Below the pieces are notes generated by a model. That model ran no database searches and was not told the origin of the DNA. It worked only from the letters and a program-made list of their open reading frames with translations. The translations under genes and the position numbers were made by a program. Positions 42,291-51,047 of a stretch of 64,000 bases of DNA are shown here, piece after piece. Origin of the DNA: Chloroflexota bacterium (GTDB lineage Bacteria; Chloroflexota; Anaerolineae; Anaerolineales; Villigracilaceae); NCBI GenBank assembly GCA_016235425.1, contig JACRLC010000058.1, positions 1-64,000 on the forward strand, given 5' to 3'. Every line of letters begins with the position of its first letter. Position 1 is the stretch's first letter.

Positions 42291-43728
42291 CCGGTACTGG
42301 GATGGCGCTGATGGAATTCGCGCCGTAATACTGCGCCGCGCACTGGTTGACCCAGAAGTTTGGGCGCACGTCCAGTTCCTTTGTGCTGTACATGCCGGGC
42401 AAGGCAGGGACAATTATATCCGCCTGCCCCTGTTCGATCACATCGTAGAGATAGGCTTCGCGCCGGTCCCAATGGGAAGACCAGGCACGCAAGTCCGCGG
42501 CCATGGCGAGGGTTTGTTTCGATGTCCATAACGGATACAGCAACAAAGCGCCAAGCGCGAACAAAGCAAACGTGCGCGCGAAACCGGGCAATCGTATCTG
42601 TTTTACCAGAAGAGCCAGGAGCGCACCAAGGCTCATCAGCGCAAGCGTGAATTCATAATGAGCAGGCAGGCGCACGCGCTCAACCGGATAGGATTGGCCG
42701 TAGGCGCTGGGAGAAACAATCGCCAGGATCAAAATAAAATTGATGAGCGGGATGAGGATCAGCCCCCACCACAAACGCGGGTTTTGCTTTTTGAGATCGC
42801 CGTTGAAAAACGTAAACGCCAGGAGAAAACCCAAAACGACGGAAACCAGCGACGGAAGTGGGCGCGTCATCAACGTATCGTAGTTGAACGAGACTGCGTA
42901 TCGCCTGGTGCGGACGATCAGAAACGTCAGGTCGCGCGCCGCGTCGCTCCCTTCCAGGCGAAGCGCATTGGCAGGGGAAAGGAACATGGCAACGAGTGCG
43001 AGAACTGCACCGGTCAACGCGGCAATCAGGAGGGTCAACGCGGGCTTGCGGCGCGGGGACTTGTCGAAGAACCAGACTCCCAAAATCGCCAGGGCCAACG
43101 CGGTGATGTGGAACGCGCCGACGGTTTCGGAGAGTCCGCCGATAAAGAAGGCGAGAAACGCAAAGAGCGGCGCGAGCCAGACGAGGGCGCGGCCTGCCTG
43201 CAGGCGGCTGGCGCGTACCAAACCCGCGGCCAAAAACGTGAACAACACAACCGGCGTGAAATACGTCACCTGGCCGGGGCGCCAGTAAACGGATTGGAAC
43301 AGGTTCGGCAATTGATAGAACGTGAGCACCGCCGCCAATTCCGCAACGAGCAAAATGACAGGCCGCGCAATGGGCAGGCCGAACAATTTCTTTAGTTCAT
43401 CGCCAAGCCACACCAACCCGGCAACCCAAAGCAAGATCAAAATACCGGGCATGTAAGCAAGATTCCCTGAGCCAAACAGCTCCCCCACGCCCATCACGAA
43501 CAGGTTGGAGAAGCGATTTGAACTGGTGAGATATTTGTCGTAACTGGCGGTGAAAAGATTGCCGTGATTCAAGTCCACAAGCAGGCAGTAGTCGTCGGCC
43601 ATGTAGCGGGTGAACGTGCCAAGATAGATGTACACGGCCAATGCAATCGCCGAGGAGACAATGCCCACCCACACGACGATGTTCGATATGTTTTTAATTG
43701 AAGCTGGTCTATTGGAAGTTTGATTCAT
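42259..43728 (-). CDS. DUF6056-like polytopic membrane protein (putative glycosyltransferase)
   Basis: 489 residues with about 11 membrane helices. TRYMADDYCLLVDLNHGN early in the first extracellular loop and the later SVYWRPGQVTYF fit the DUF6056 group of GT-C-like membrane proteins; the adjacent Asp-Asp could serve as the catalytic acid pair. It probably uses a lipid-linked sugar on the outer face of the membrane. The start has no clear Shine-Dalgarno. Confidence 0.75.
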   Translation of the reverse strand: MNQTSNRPASIKNISNIVVWVGIVSSAIALAVYIYLGTFTRYMADDYCLLVDLNHGNLFTASYDKYLTSSNRFSNLFVMGVGELFGSGNLAYMPGILILLWVAGLVWLGDELKKLFGLPIARPVILLVAELAAVLTFYQLPNLFQSVYWRPGQVTYFTPVVLFTFLAAGLVRASRLQAGRALVWLAPLFAFLAFFIGGLSETVGAFHITALALAILGVWFFDKSPRRKPALTLLIAALTGAVLALVAMFLSPANALRLEGSDAARDLTFLIVRTRRYAVSFNYDTLMTRPLPSLVSVVLGFLLAFTFFNGDLKKQNPRLWWGLILIPLINFILILAIVSPSAYGQSYPVERVRLPAHYEFTLALMSLGALLALLVKQIRLPGFARTFALFALGALLLYPLWTSKQTLAMAADLRAWSSHWDRREAYLYDVIEQGQADIIVPALPGMYSTKELDVRPNFWVNQCAAQYYGANSISAIPVPDEYLDDYYNQ

Positions 43729-44095
43729 TTATCAGGTACCTAACTCGAACATGCAGAAACCAAATGGGGGTGTTTCATTTCAGTTGAAACAACCGTCCCG
43801 AAGGTTTGAAAAACGGCCAAAATCTCTTGAGAAAACCTTCGGGACGTTCTTCCCTTCAACTCATTTGAAACGCACCCAAACCAAATGAGCTAAGGTCAAA
43901 CCACTGAGCATCCATGAACGAAATTCACCCCGAAGGATGAAAATTGAATGCAGTTTAGCGTAAACGGATTCAAAAGCGGATTGCTTCGCGAAACGGATAA
44001 ACGGATGACGACGCCTGAATGACTTATTTTCACAGCAGACACGCAGACGCTGAGACAAAAAGGAAGGAAACTCCATCGGTGCCGCGATTTGCCGA
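43729..44095. other. Gene-free spacer with a palindromic repeat
   Basis: 367 bp. Besides the GTCCCG repeat it contains a short AAACGGATAAACGGATG stretch near 43990-44005 and an unremarkable remainder. No gene, tRNA or clear promoter seen. Confidence 0.55.
43793..43855. repeat. Palindromic repeat, GTCCCG family (copy 2)
   Basis: Inverted arms CCGTCCCGAAGGTTT / AAACCTTCGGGACG, followed by TTCTTCC. It matches 17968-18022 in both arms and in the trailing GTTCT. Confidence 0.8.
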
Positions 44096-45700
44096 TTAAT
44101 GGGAAAGGGGATAGCGCAAATCGTAAATCACGTAGCCGTTTCCCTCCGCAAAGATGGGATAGTTATTTTGCAGTTTGAAATCAAGAAATGCCTGGCGGTG
44201 AAGTTCGTCGAAATCCGTCACTACGAACAAATCTTTTTTGAGCGCAGTCTCTTCAAATCGTTTTTCAAAATCACGTGCAGCTTCGTTCAGGTCGTCGTGA
44301 AAAAAGAGGTCGCCGGAGGTGGGCCAGGAGGCGGAACTCTTCCAGCCCCAGTATGCGAGCCGCGAGCCGTAATCCTGCGTGAGGCCGATCACGCTGCTGC
44401 CGCCGATTTTCTCACCGATCTCAGACCACATCAACGCTTCGCGGCGATAGTCAATGGACTTCATATCAGCGCGCACATTCCAAACAGAAGCAAAGAGGCC
44501 GAGGAGCAAAATGCAAAGCACGAGTGTACGCGTGAAGCGCGCCGCGGCAAGTTCGTTGAGTTTTGCAAACAGTGAATCGGCGAGGGGGGCGAGGGAAAGC
44601 GCGGCAATCGGGATCAGCGGGAGGGAGTAGTAGTCGTGGGTGGAAATGTGATAGTTGAAGAAAAGGCCAAAGAACGCGTACCCAGCCCAAAGTCCAAGCA
44701 TGAAGCGGAGCTTTTCCTCTTTAAAAAAGAAGAGGCCGGCCAGCGCGAGCATCAACAGCGCGCCGCCGATCACGAGATTCAGCATTTCGATCCAGCCGAG
44801 ATAATAAGACGGGCTGAGGAAGAGCGATGGAATGAAGCGCCGGCTGAACTGCTGGCCGAGGTAGCCCGCGATCCAGACGCCGTAGACGAGGTAGGCCGCG
44901 CCGGGGAGGACGCCCAACGCGGTCATCACATAGACCTGAGGCCTGCGCAGCGTTTCGCGAATGGATTCACGCCCAAGCACTGCGCCGATACCCCCGCCGA
45001 TGACGAAGAACGCGGCGACGAATTTGATGAAGATGGCGAAGCCGCCGAAGAAGCCGGCGAGGATGGGGAAGAGCCAGCCCCTCTCCCCACCCCTCACCCC
45101 TGCCCCTCTCCCGGGGGGAGAGGGGTTCACCCTCACCCCTGGCCCCTCTCCCAAATTGGGGAGAGGGGAAGACCATTTGTACACTGCCCACCAGAAGATG
45201 ATGGTGAGGGCGACCATTAATGGGTCGGGTTGGAAACTGCGGCTGGCGATGACGGAATAGGGGATGAAAAGGTAAACGGCGAGCGATGCCAGCGCGCCGT
45301 CGGTCGAGACGAGGCCGCGGGCGAGGAGGAAAAGGAAGACTCCGCCGATCACCCAAAACAGGGAGGAGTACAGGCGCGCCACCCAAATCCCCTCGCCGGT
45401 GAATTGATAGGTGAAGGCAACCACGTGTTCGAAGAATTCCGGTTCCACCGAGGCGCGGACTTTCCATTGCTGGATGGCAAATTCGCGCTGTTCGGCGGGA
45501 ACGTCGGTGAGGGTTTGGTAGAGCATGCCGCGCGCTTTGAGCGCGGAGAGCAGTTGGCGTGTGGGGTGAAAATCGAGGGGGAGATCGGTGAGGTCATAGA
45601 GGCGAATCGCAAAGCCGAGGCCGAAGAGGATGAGCAGGGCCGTGATCCACGCGGCGCGGGAGGCGAAAAATGAGGTTTTCGGGGCGGAATTCGCTGTCAT
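44096..45700 (-). CDS. GT39-like membrane glycosyltransferase with repeat-derived insert
   Basis: 534 residues, about 11 membrane helices. The first extracellular loop has LPLDFHPTRQLLSA and later YSVIASRSFQPDPLM, fitting GT39/ArnT-PMT-like GT-C enzymes that transfer sugars from polyprenyl-phosphate carriers. Residues about 178-208 (PLPNLGEGPGVRV, PSPPGRGAGVRG) are a translated pair of CTC-type hairpin repeats placed in a cytoplasmic or loop segment between two helices. The frame is preserved, so the enzyme may still work. Confidence 0.82.
   Translation of the reverse strand: MTANSAPKTSFFASRAAWITALLILFGLGFAIRLYDLTDLPLDFHPTRQLLSALKARGMLYQTLTDVPAEQREFAIQQWKVRASVEPEFFEHVVAFTYQFTGEGIWVARLYSSLFWVIGGVFLFLLARGLVSTDGALASLAVYLFIPYSVIASRSFQPDPLMVALTIIFWWAVYKWSSPLPNLGEGPGVRVNPSPPGRGAGVRGGERGWLFPILAGFFGGFAIFIKFVAAFFVIGGGIGAVLGRESIRETLRRPQVYVMTALGVLPGAAYLVYGVWIAGYLGQQFSRRFIPSLFLSPSYYLGWIEMLNLVIGGALLMLALAGLFFFKEEKLRFMLGLWAGYAFFGLFFNYHISTHDYYSLPLIPIAALSLAPLADSLFAKLNELAAARFTRTLVLCILLLGLFASVWNVRADMKSIDYRREALMWSEIGEKIGGSSVIGLTQDYGSRLAYWGWKSSASWPTSGDLFFHDDLNEAARDFEKRFEETALKKDLFVVTDFDELHRQAFLDFKLQNNYPIFAEGNGYVIYDLRYPLSH
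45077..45168. repeat. Two CTC-type hairpin repeats inside the GT39-like gene
   Basis: CCCCTCACCCCTGCCCCTCT-type units in tandem, each with CCCCTCTCCC / GGGAGAGGGG-like arms. They are read in frame as Pro/Gly/Arg-rich sequence. Confidence 0.85.
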
Positions 45701-45813
45701 GGCAGGCTTTCAAGCCCGCCTATTGTAACGTAGAAATAAGGAGGAAAGATGAAAGAGGAAAGAGGAGCGGAGGTCAGTAACCAGTGGGCAGTATAGGAAT
45801 TTATTTATTAGCA

Positions 45814-45870
45814 GGAGCGCGGACTTCAGTCCGCTTTTTTGTTTATATTGCGGACTGAAGTCCGCGCTCC
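45814..45870. repeat. Perfect 21-bp inverted repeat
   Basis: Arms 45814-45834 and 45850-45870 (GGAGCGCGGACTTCAGTCCG plus C, and its exact complement), loop TTTTTTGTTTATATT. Each arm is itself a small palindrome (GGACTTCAGTCC). It can form a long hairpin in either strand. Confidence 0.9.
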
Positions 45871-46146
45871 CCTCGAAACTGATGCCTTTCAATTCTGTCG
45901 GGTCTTTCCAGTTGTAAGTTGTTTCTAAAGGTTCAAATTCAAGGTTGGGAGTCCAATGAACTCAACACAGACTTCGCAAAGCCATTGTTAACACCGTTCC
46001 CCCCACCCCAGACACCGCAGACACAACACAGACCGCGCCCTCGTAATGACATAAAACATCACCCTCCAAAGCGGGGGAGAAACTTCCCCCTAATGCGGGC
46101 AGACGTTACGGCTTGCTTCCAGTATCCTTTGGGCATAGTCAACAGC

Positions 46147-46179
46147 AGGTGACAGTATCTTGCAAAGTGACTGTCACCT
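46147..46179. repeat. Inverted repeat upstream of the P450 gene
   Basis: Perfect 10-bp arms AGGTGACAGT / ACTGTCACCT, 13-nt loop, ending 14 nt before ATG 46194. Either an operator or a further dispersed repeat family. Confidence 0.7.
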
Positions 46180-46193
46180 TGAAAGGATATAAC

Positions 46194-47507
46194 ATGGAAA
46201 CAAGCCTCGAATTTTATTCCGTCCAGACCATGCCCCCCTTGAAATTTTTATGGGAGATGTTATCCAACCCGCTCAACGCCCTCACCAACCTCGCCCGCAT
46301 CAATGGCGACATCGCCCACGTCAAAGTTCGTAACCGCGATATTTATCTGCTCAACCATCCCGAGTTCATCGAACAGGTGCTCGTCAGGCAACAGCGTAAA
46401 TTTGTGAAAGGACCAAGTTTGCAACGCGCGAAACTTTTGTTAGGCGAAGGTTTGCTCACCAGCGAAGGCGAAGAACATCTCACCCAGCGCCGCGCGCTCC
46501 AGCCCGCCTTTCAACGCGATCAAATCGAAGACACCATGCCCGTCATGGCCGTCTCAACTCACAAGCAGATCACCGGGTGGAAAGACGGCCAACGCGTCAA
46601 CATGGCCGAAGAGATGATGCGCCTCACATTGGATATCGCGCTCTGGTCATTTTTTGGACATTCCCCCGAAGGAGCGACGGAACGCGTCGGCAAAGCGATG
46701 AAGACCCTGCTCAAGATTTTCCCGCTGACCATGCTCCCGCTTCCCGACTCCGCCCGAGGCTGGTTCCCGCGCTTCAGAAAAGCCAGCGCCGATTTGACTC
46801 TCGTCACCGAAGCGTTGATTGCCAACCCGCAATCCGTGATGGCGAAGAACGCACTCATCCAAATCCTGAAACAAAATAACGACGGTCAATTTACCGACGA
46901 ACAAATCCGCTCGCATGTGTTGACCTTCCTGCTTGCCGGCCATGAAACGACCGCCTTGCTCCTCGCCTGGGCCTGGGACATGCTTGCGCATCACCCGCAC
47001 ATCCAGGGCAAGTTACAAGCCGAAATAGACCGCGTGCTCGGCGACCGCATCCCCACCGCAAAAGACCTCGAGCGCCTCGTTTACACCTGCGCCGTCGTGA
47101 AAGAGACCCTGCGTATGCGCCCGCCCGCCTGGACGATTGGCAGGCAGGCAATTGAAGATTGCCAGATCGGCGGTTACATCATACCGGCCGGTTCAACCGT
47201 CATTACCAGTCAATGGGTGACACATCACGACGAACGCTATTATGCGGAACCCAAAGTCTTCCGTCCCGAACGCTGGCTTTCGCGCGAAACTGCATCATTG
47301 CCGCGCTTCGCTTTCTTCCCGTTTGGCGGCGGAAACCGGGTGTGCATCGGTGAGTACTTCGCATGGACGGAAGCCGTGGTCGTGCTTGCCATCGCCGCCC
47401 GCCGCTGGCAGGTATTACCGGTCCACTCGAATCCTGCCACCCCCCAACCCAGTGTAACCCTGCGCCCGAAAAACGGCGTCGCAGTGATCGTTGAAAAGAG
47501 GAATTAA
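46194..47507 (+). CDS. Cytochrome P450
   Basis: 437 residues. Heme-thiolate monooxygenase: I-helix LLAGHETTALLLAWA, K-helix KETLRMRPPAW (ExxR), PERF-like FRPERW, and heme loop FPFGGGNRVCIGE with the axial Cys at about residue 384. ATG 46194 has AAAGGA upstream; the frame extends upstream without a better start. No reductase or ferredoxin gene is near, so electrons come from elsewhere. The sequence resembles CYP4/CYP102-like hydroxylases, but the substrate is unknown. Confidence 0.96.
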   Translation: METSLEFYSVQTMPPLKFLWEMLSNPLNALTNLARINGDIAHVKVRNRDIYLLNHPEFIEQVLVRQQRKFVKGPSLQRAKLLLGEGLLTSEGEEHLTQRRALQPAFQRDQIEDTMPVMAVSTHKQITGWKDGQRVNMAEEMMRLTLDIALWSFFGHSPEGATERVGKAMKTLLKIFPLTMLPLPDSARGWFPRFRKASADLTLVTEALIANPQSVMAKNALIQILKQNNDGQFTDEQIRSHVLTFLLAGHETTALLLAWAWDMLAHHPHIQGKLQAEIDRVLGDRIPTAKDLERLVYTCAVVKETLRMRPPAWTIGRQAIEDCQIGGYIIPAGSTVITSQWVTHHDERYYAEPKVFRPERWLSRETASLPRFAFFPFGGGNRVCIGEYFAWTEAVVVLAIAARRWQVLPVHSNPATPQPSVTLRPKNGVAVIVEKRN

Positions 47508-47509
47508 TT

Positions 47510-47545
47510 CACGTTGAGCGGAGTGACCCTGAACTTGTCGAAGGA
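47510..47545. repeat. Dispersed repeat fragment
   Basis: CACGTTGAGCGGAGTGACCC followed by TGAACTTGTCGAAGG. The phrase (GTTGAGCGxAGTGACCCTGA) is a repeat type known from many bacterial genomes. Single copy in this window. Confidence 0.45.
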
Positions 47546-47626
47546 GAATGCAGGTGTTGTTTGAAAGCCTGTTCTTCGCTCAGAACGAAATCAAAACCAA
47601 ACCCAAACCCAATGGAGGCACAAAAA

Positions 47627-48778
47627 ATGAAATCTCTCGTTCGTATCCTTCTTACTTCACTCGTGCTGGCTGGCCTGCTCGCCGCATGCGGATTGCCCGC
47701 CGCGGCCCCCACACAAGATTCGGCCAGTGTAATCAGTACGGGAATAGCCGGAACACAACAAGCCGAGGCTCTCGCGCAGGCAACCGTCAACTCCTTCACG
47801 CTGACAGCCATGCCCGCCACACCAACCCCAGGCCCCACGATAGATTACGTGACACTCACCGAAGAAGAACTGGCCGCGCTCATTGACCAGGCCGTAGCCG
47901 AAGCCGTCGCCGCAACCGAACAGACGACAACCGCCGTCACAACCACAACCAGTGACGACGCGGTCACTTCTGAAGAAGTTGTCTACGTTTATGACTACTA
48001 TTACTATGCAGATTACTACGTGGAATATGCCGAAGATCTGCTGGCGGAATATTACACCCTCTATGCCGACCTGGCCTACGAAATGATTGACGAACTCAAC
48101 GCCATTGAAGCCGAACTCGCCCAGATGAACGATACTCTCACACAGGTTTCCACCTCGCTGGAGGAGATCAGTTCCACTCTCGAACAGGGATTGGCCGTTG
48201 CCGAAGAGTCCATTGCCCAGTTGGAGTCTGCCGCGCAACAGGCGCAGACCAACGCCCAGGAATTGCAGGCGCAGGCGCAGAACATGATGTCCACTTTGCA
48301 GACCGATCAGCAGGCGCGCGTGGATGCCGTCTCACAAATCCAACCGGATAACATCCCGACTGACCGCATCAGTTCCCTGCAGACCGCCTTCACCTTCATC
48401 GATACCGCCAAAACCGCGATGGGCGATAACAAGATCTCACGCGATGAAATGATGGCGCTCGCCCAACTTGGCGCAAACGCCCAGGCCGGTTTCCAGAACT
48501 TCGGCGGACCCGGCGGCGCGGCAGGCGGCCCGGACCTGAGTCAGTTCACCGGCAAATTCAATGAAATCACCACCCAGTTCGCCCGCGGACAAATGCCCCA
48601 GGCACGCGGCAACGTGGACACGTTTGAACGCTCACTCGGTTCACGTCCCTCTGGTCCCGGCGGCGGAGGCGGCCCCAGCCTGCCCGGCGGTGGCGGCGCC
48701 CCTGGAAATGGCGGTCCTGGCAACGGCGGCCCTGGTGGAGGCGGCGGTCCTAACCCTCCCGGCCCCGGCAGCGGATAA
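47627..48778 (+). CDS. Tyr-rich, Gly-tailed coiled-coil lipoprotein
   Basis: 383 residues from ATG 47627 (GGAGG upstream). Lipobox LLAAC, a Thr-rich acidic region, then a tyrosine-rich segment (VYVYDYYYYADYYVEYAE, 11 Tyr within about 30 residues), a coiled coil (about 150-240) with VSTSLEEISSTLEQGLAVAEES-type heptads, a small helical domain (DNKISRDEMMALAQLG looks like an EF-hand-type loop), and a C-terminal tail of Gly/Pro/Asn repeats (GPGGGGGPSLPGGGGAP...). Function unknown; a cell-surface structural or adhesive role is plausible. Rho-independent terminator follows. Confidence 0.75.
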   Translation: MKSLVRILLTSLVLAGLLAACGLPAAAPTQDSASVISTGIAGTQQAEALAQATVNSFTLTAMPATPTPGPTIDYVTLTEEELAALIDQAVAEAVAATEQTTTAVTTTTSDDAVTSEEVVYVYDYYYYADYYVEYAEDLLAEYYTLYADLAYEMIDELNAIEAELAQMNDTLTQVSTSLEEISSTLEQGLAVAEESIAQLESAAQQAQTNAQELQAQAQNMMSTLQTDQQARVDAVSQIQPDNIPTDRISSLQTAFTFIDTAKTAMGDNKISRDEMMALAQLGANAQAGFQNFGGPGGAAGGPDLSQFTGKFNEITTQFARGQMPQARGNVDTFERSLGSRPSGPGGGGGPSLPGGGGAPGNGGPGNGGPGGGGGPNPPGPGSG

Positions 48779-48794
48779 ATTTCAAAATAGCATT

Positions 48795-48823
48795 GGGCGA
48801 GTCATTGACTCGCCCTTTTATTT
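48795..48823 (+). terminator. Terminator after the Tyr-rich lipoprotein
   Basis: 9-bp stem GGGCGAGTC / GACTCGCCC, loop ATT, followed by TTTTATTT. Confidence 0.9.
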
Positions 48824-48835
48824 GAACCGTCCGTC

Positions 48836-50089
48836 TTATGCTTTCGGCAATGTCACCTTGAATGTCGAGCCTTTTCCCACCCCCTCAGACTCCGCGCCAA
48901 TCTTTCCTCCCTGTGCTTCGATCAAACCCTTTGCGATAGTGAGACCGATCCCAAGCCCGCCGTATCGACGCGTATTGGGCGGTTCGATCTGATAGAACTC
49001 TTCGAATATCTTCTGCAGTTTATCAACGGGAATGCCAATACCCTTATCCCGTACCCATGCCGCGATACTGTCACCCTGGTCCTCTGCGCCGATCACAATT
49101 TCACTTCCTTCGGATGAAAAGCGGATGGCATTGTTGAGGATGTTGACAAACGCCAGGGTGGTCTTTTCGGGGTCAACGTTCACATAGATTGGATCCTCCT
49201 GAAAAGCGTAGACCAGTTGAAGGTCCCGGCGCGAGGCGAAGTATTTGATCTCATCGAGGGCGAATCCCAAAACGTCCTGGATGGAAATTTTCACCGGCCT
49301 CATTTCCATCTCATCGGATTGAAGCAGGGTCAGGTTGTTCATTTGATCGAGAAGCAAACGCATTTGTGTTGCCGCGTTGAGCACCTGATTGGCATGTTCC
49401 GAGAGTTCACCCTTGGCGCCATCCTGCAGAAATGTTGCATATCCAATAATGATGCCAAGAGGCGTCCGCAATTCATGGGAAGCAAGCGAGAGAAAACGGC
49501 TTTTGATCAGGTTCGTTTCCTTGACCTTCCCCAAAGCCTGCTGGGTTGCCCGCAACAACCGCGCGTTGTTGATGGCGATTGCCGCGTGCGCGGCGGTGAC
49601 AGACAGGATTGCCACATCGCCCTCGGTGAAAACGCCATCGCGTTTATTGACCGCTTCCAGCACGCCCACGGTTCGATCCTTGATGGGCATGGGCACGCCG
49701 AGAAGGGTCTTTATTTTGAATTTGATGTGATCGGAAACCAGGGAATAATGACGCGGGTCCTGTTCCACGTTGTTCAGGATGAGCGGCTCGTTGGTGCGGA
49801 AGATCGTCCCTGCCAGACTGCCATCAATGGGCACGGGAATTTCGGCCAGCTTCGCGGGGTCCGAGCCTGTGGCGGCGGCGAAGTACAAGCGCGGGTGCTT
49901 TTCGTCGTACAACAAAATGGAGGCAGCTTCGCAATCCAGCAACTCGGTGGCCGTGGCGGTAATAAGCTGGAGCAACGCATCCAAATCGAGCGTTGAGTTC
50001 AACGTTACGCTTAATTCGACGAGACGCAGAAGCAGTTTCTCGCGTCCCTGGAGGTCCTTGAGCTGTCCTGTTTTTGAAACGGCTTGCAT
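48836..50089 (-). CDS. Soluble GAF sensor histidine kinase
   Basis: 417 residues: short N-terminal helix, GAF domain (about 25-180; ASILLYDEKHPRLYFAAATG, LLGVPMPIKDRTVGVLEAVNK), HisKA with FLSLASHELRTPLGIIIGY (His about 210), and HATPase_c with NILNNAIRFSSEG, RDKGIGIP, YGGLGIGLTIAKGLIEAQGG. No membrane helix, so it senses an intracellular signal. No response regulator is adjacent. A TAAACT hexamer ends 6 nt before the ATG, suggesting a leaderless start. Confidence 0.92.
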   Translation of the reverse strand: MQAVSKTGQLKDLQGREKLLLRLVELSVTLNSTLDLDALLQLITATATELLDCEAASILLYDEKHPRLYFAAATGSDPAKLAEIPVPIDGSLAGTIFRTNEPLILNNVEQDPRHYSLVSDHIKFKIKTLLGVPMPIKDRTVGVLEAVNKRDGVFTEGDVAILSVTAAHAAIAINNARLLRATQQALGKVKETNLIKSRFLSLASHELRTPLGIIIGYATFLQDGAKGELSEHANQVLNAATQMRLLLDQMNNLTLLQSDEMEMRPVKISIQDVLGFALDEIKYFASRRDLQLVYAFQEDPIYVNVDPEKTTLAFVNILNNAIRFSSEGSEIVIGAEDQGDSIAAWVRDKGIGIPVDKLQKIFEEFYQIEPPNTRRYGGLGIGLTIAKGLIEAQGGKIGAESEGVGKGSTFKVTLPKA

Positions 50090-50283
50090 AGAATCAGTTT
50101 ACTGTTTTTATTTGGTGATTTCAAGCCCCAATTGCAGGAATTTTGATGTGTGGGCGGGAACACCGATCAATGTGCCATTTCTCACTTGGCCCGCTTCATT
50201 CATGACCTTTAGCCTGCCACGCTTCGATGAACATTTTCGCCGCTGACGAGTGACGCGGCATCACATGAGTGCGATACACTAAA

Positions 50284-50325
50284 AAAACGAAAAGCCTTCG
50301 GAGGGGCCGGAGGCTTTTCGTTTTG
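50284..50325. terminator. Bidirectional terminator
   Basis: AAAACGAAAAGCCTTCGG / CCGGAGGCTTTTCGTTTT with loop AGGGG-type, 13 bp before the end of the minus-strand secreted protein gene. Confidence 0.9.
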
Positions 50326-50338
50326 AGGGTGTGGAAAT

Positions 50339-50935
50339 TTATTGCTCAGTCCAGTGATCGTTGAGACCAAAGCCGGGCGCACCTACCTTGGCCTGTAAAC
50401 CGTGATAACCGCCAACCGGATCGTTGTAGACTTCCTGGATAATATCGTACTGGCCCCACAGGGAACCGCCCGGTCCCACCCATACGATCTTAACAAAGTA
50501 TGTGTAGTGGGCGTCCTGTGTGCCGTCTCCATCCGAGTCATAGTCACCGATGACATGATTGGTCTCCCATCCCTGGCTGATACCGGCTGAGCCGCGATCC
50601 AGCTTGCCGTCGCCGTCACAGTCCCTGTTGGACAGCCAATCCTCGGACCATTTCATCGTCAGCATGTCGTCCACGTAGTCGCCAGTGTTTCCCCAATATG
50701 TTCCATCCAGGTTACGGTCAACGCTGTCGTAGGTGCCGTTGAACAGGTGCGCCTGATAGTTGTAGCCAAACTGGTCATATCCCAACGCTAACAGATTGCC
50801 ATTGCTGTCAGTTAGCACGCCATCCTGGATGGTAGTGCAGGTGGATTTGCCACCAGCAGGTTGTGCCTGCGCAATAGTGGTTGAGAAAGCCAGAACCAAT
50901 AGCACGACAAACAGAGTGAACAGTTTCTTTTTCAT
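50339..50935 (-). CDS. Secreted protein with Ca-binding-like loops
   Basis: 198 residues. Signal peptide (FVVLLVLAFSTTIAQAQ, type I cleavage after AQA), no lipobox. Two acidic loops, DCDGDGKLDRGS and DYDSDGDGTQD, resemble EF-hand/dockerin calcium loops. Regular aromatic/Gly segments (LALGYDQFGYNYQAHLFNG, YFVKIVWVGPGGSLWGQY) suggest a beta fold. The family is not recognised. AAAGGA precedes the ATG. A terminator follows. Confidence 0.7.
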   Translation of the reverse strand: MKKKLFTLFVVLLVLAFSTTIAQAQPAGGKSTCTTIQDGVLTDSNGNLLALGYDQFGYNYQAHLFNGTYDSVDRNLDGTYWGNTGDYVDDMLTMKWSEDWLSNRDCDGDGKLDRGSAGISQGWETNHVIGDYDSDGDGTQDAHYTYFVKIVWVGPGGSLWGQYDIIQEVYNDPVGGYHGLQAKVGAPGFGLNDHWTEQ

Positions 50936-51022
50936 GTTTTTTTATCCTTTTCATAACAGTTTGAAGAAAACAGATGGACGGAGTTCATTTGAAGCGTTTC
51001 ACCTCCTTGCCCCTTAACGCGC

Positions 51023-51045
51023 AAACCGGCCATACAGGCCGGTTT
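51023..51045. terminator. Hairpin after the TIR gene
   Basis: 9-bp stem AAACCGGCC / GGCCGGTTT, loop ATACA, just downstream of the minus-strand TIR stop; short A/T tracts on both sides. Confidence 0.65.
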
Positions 51046-51047
51046 CG

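Larger units (their letters stand above)
45701..46193. other. Gene-free spacer between divergent genes
   Basis: 493 bp with a purine-rich start, the 57-bp palindrome at 45814-45870 and the inverted repeat at 46147-46179. No supported ORF. Confidence 0.55.
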
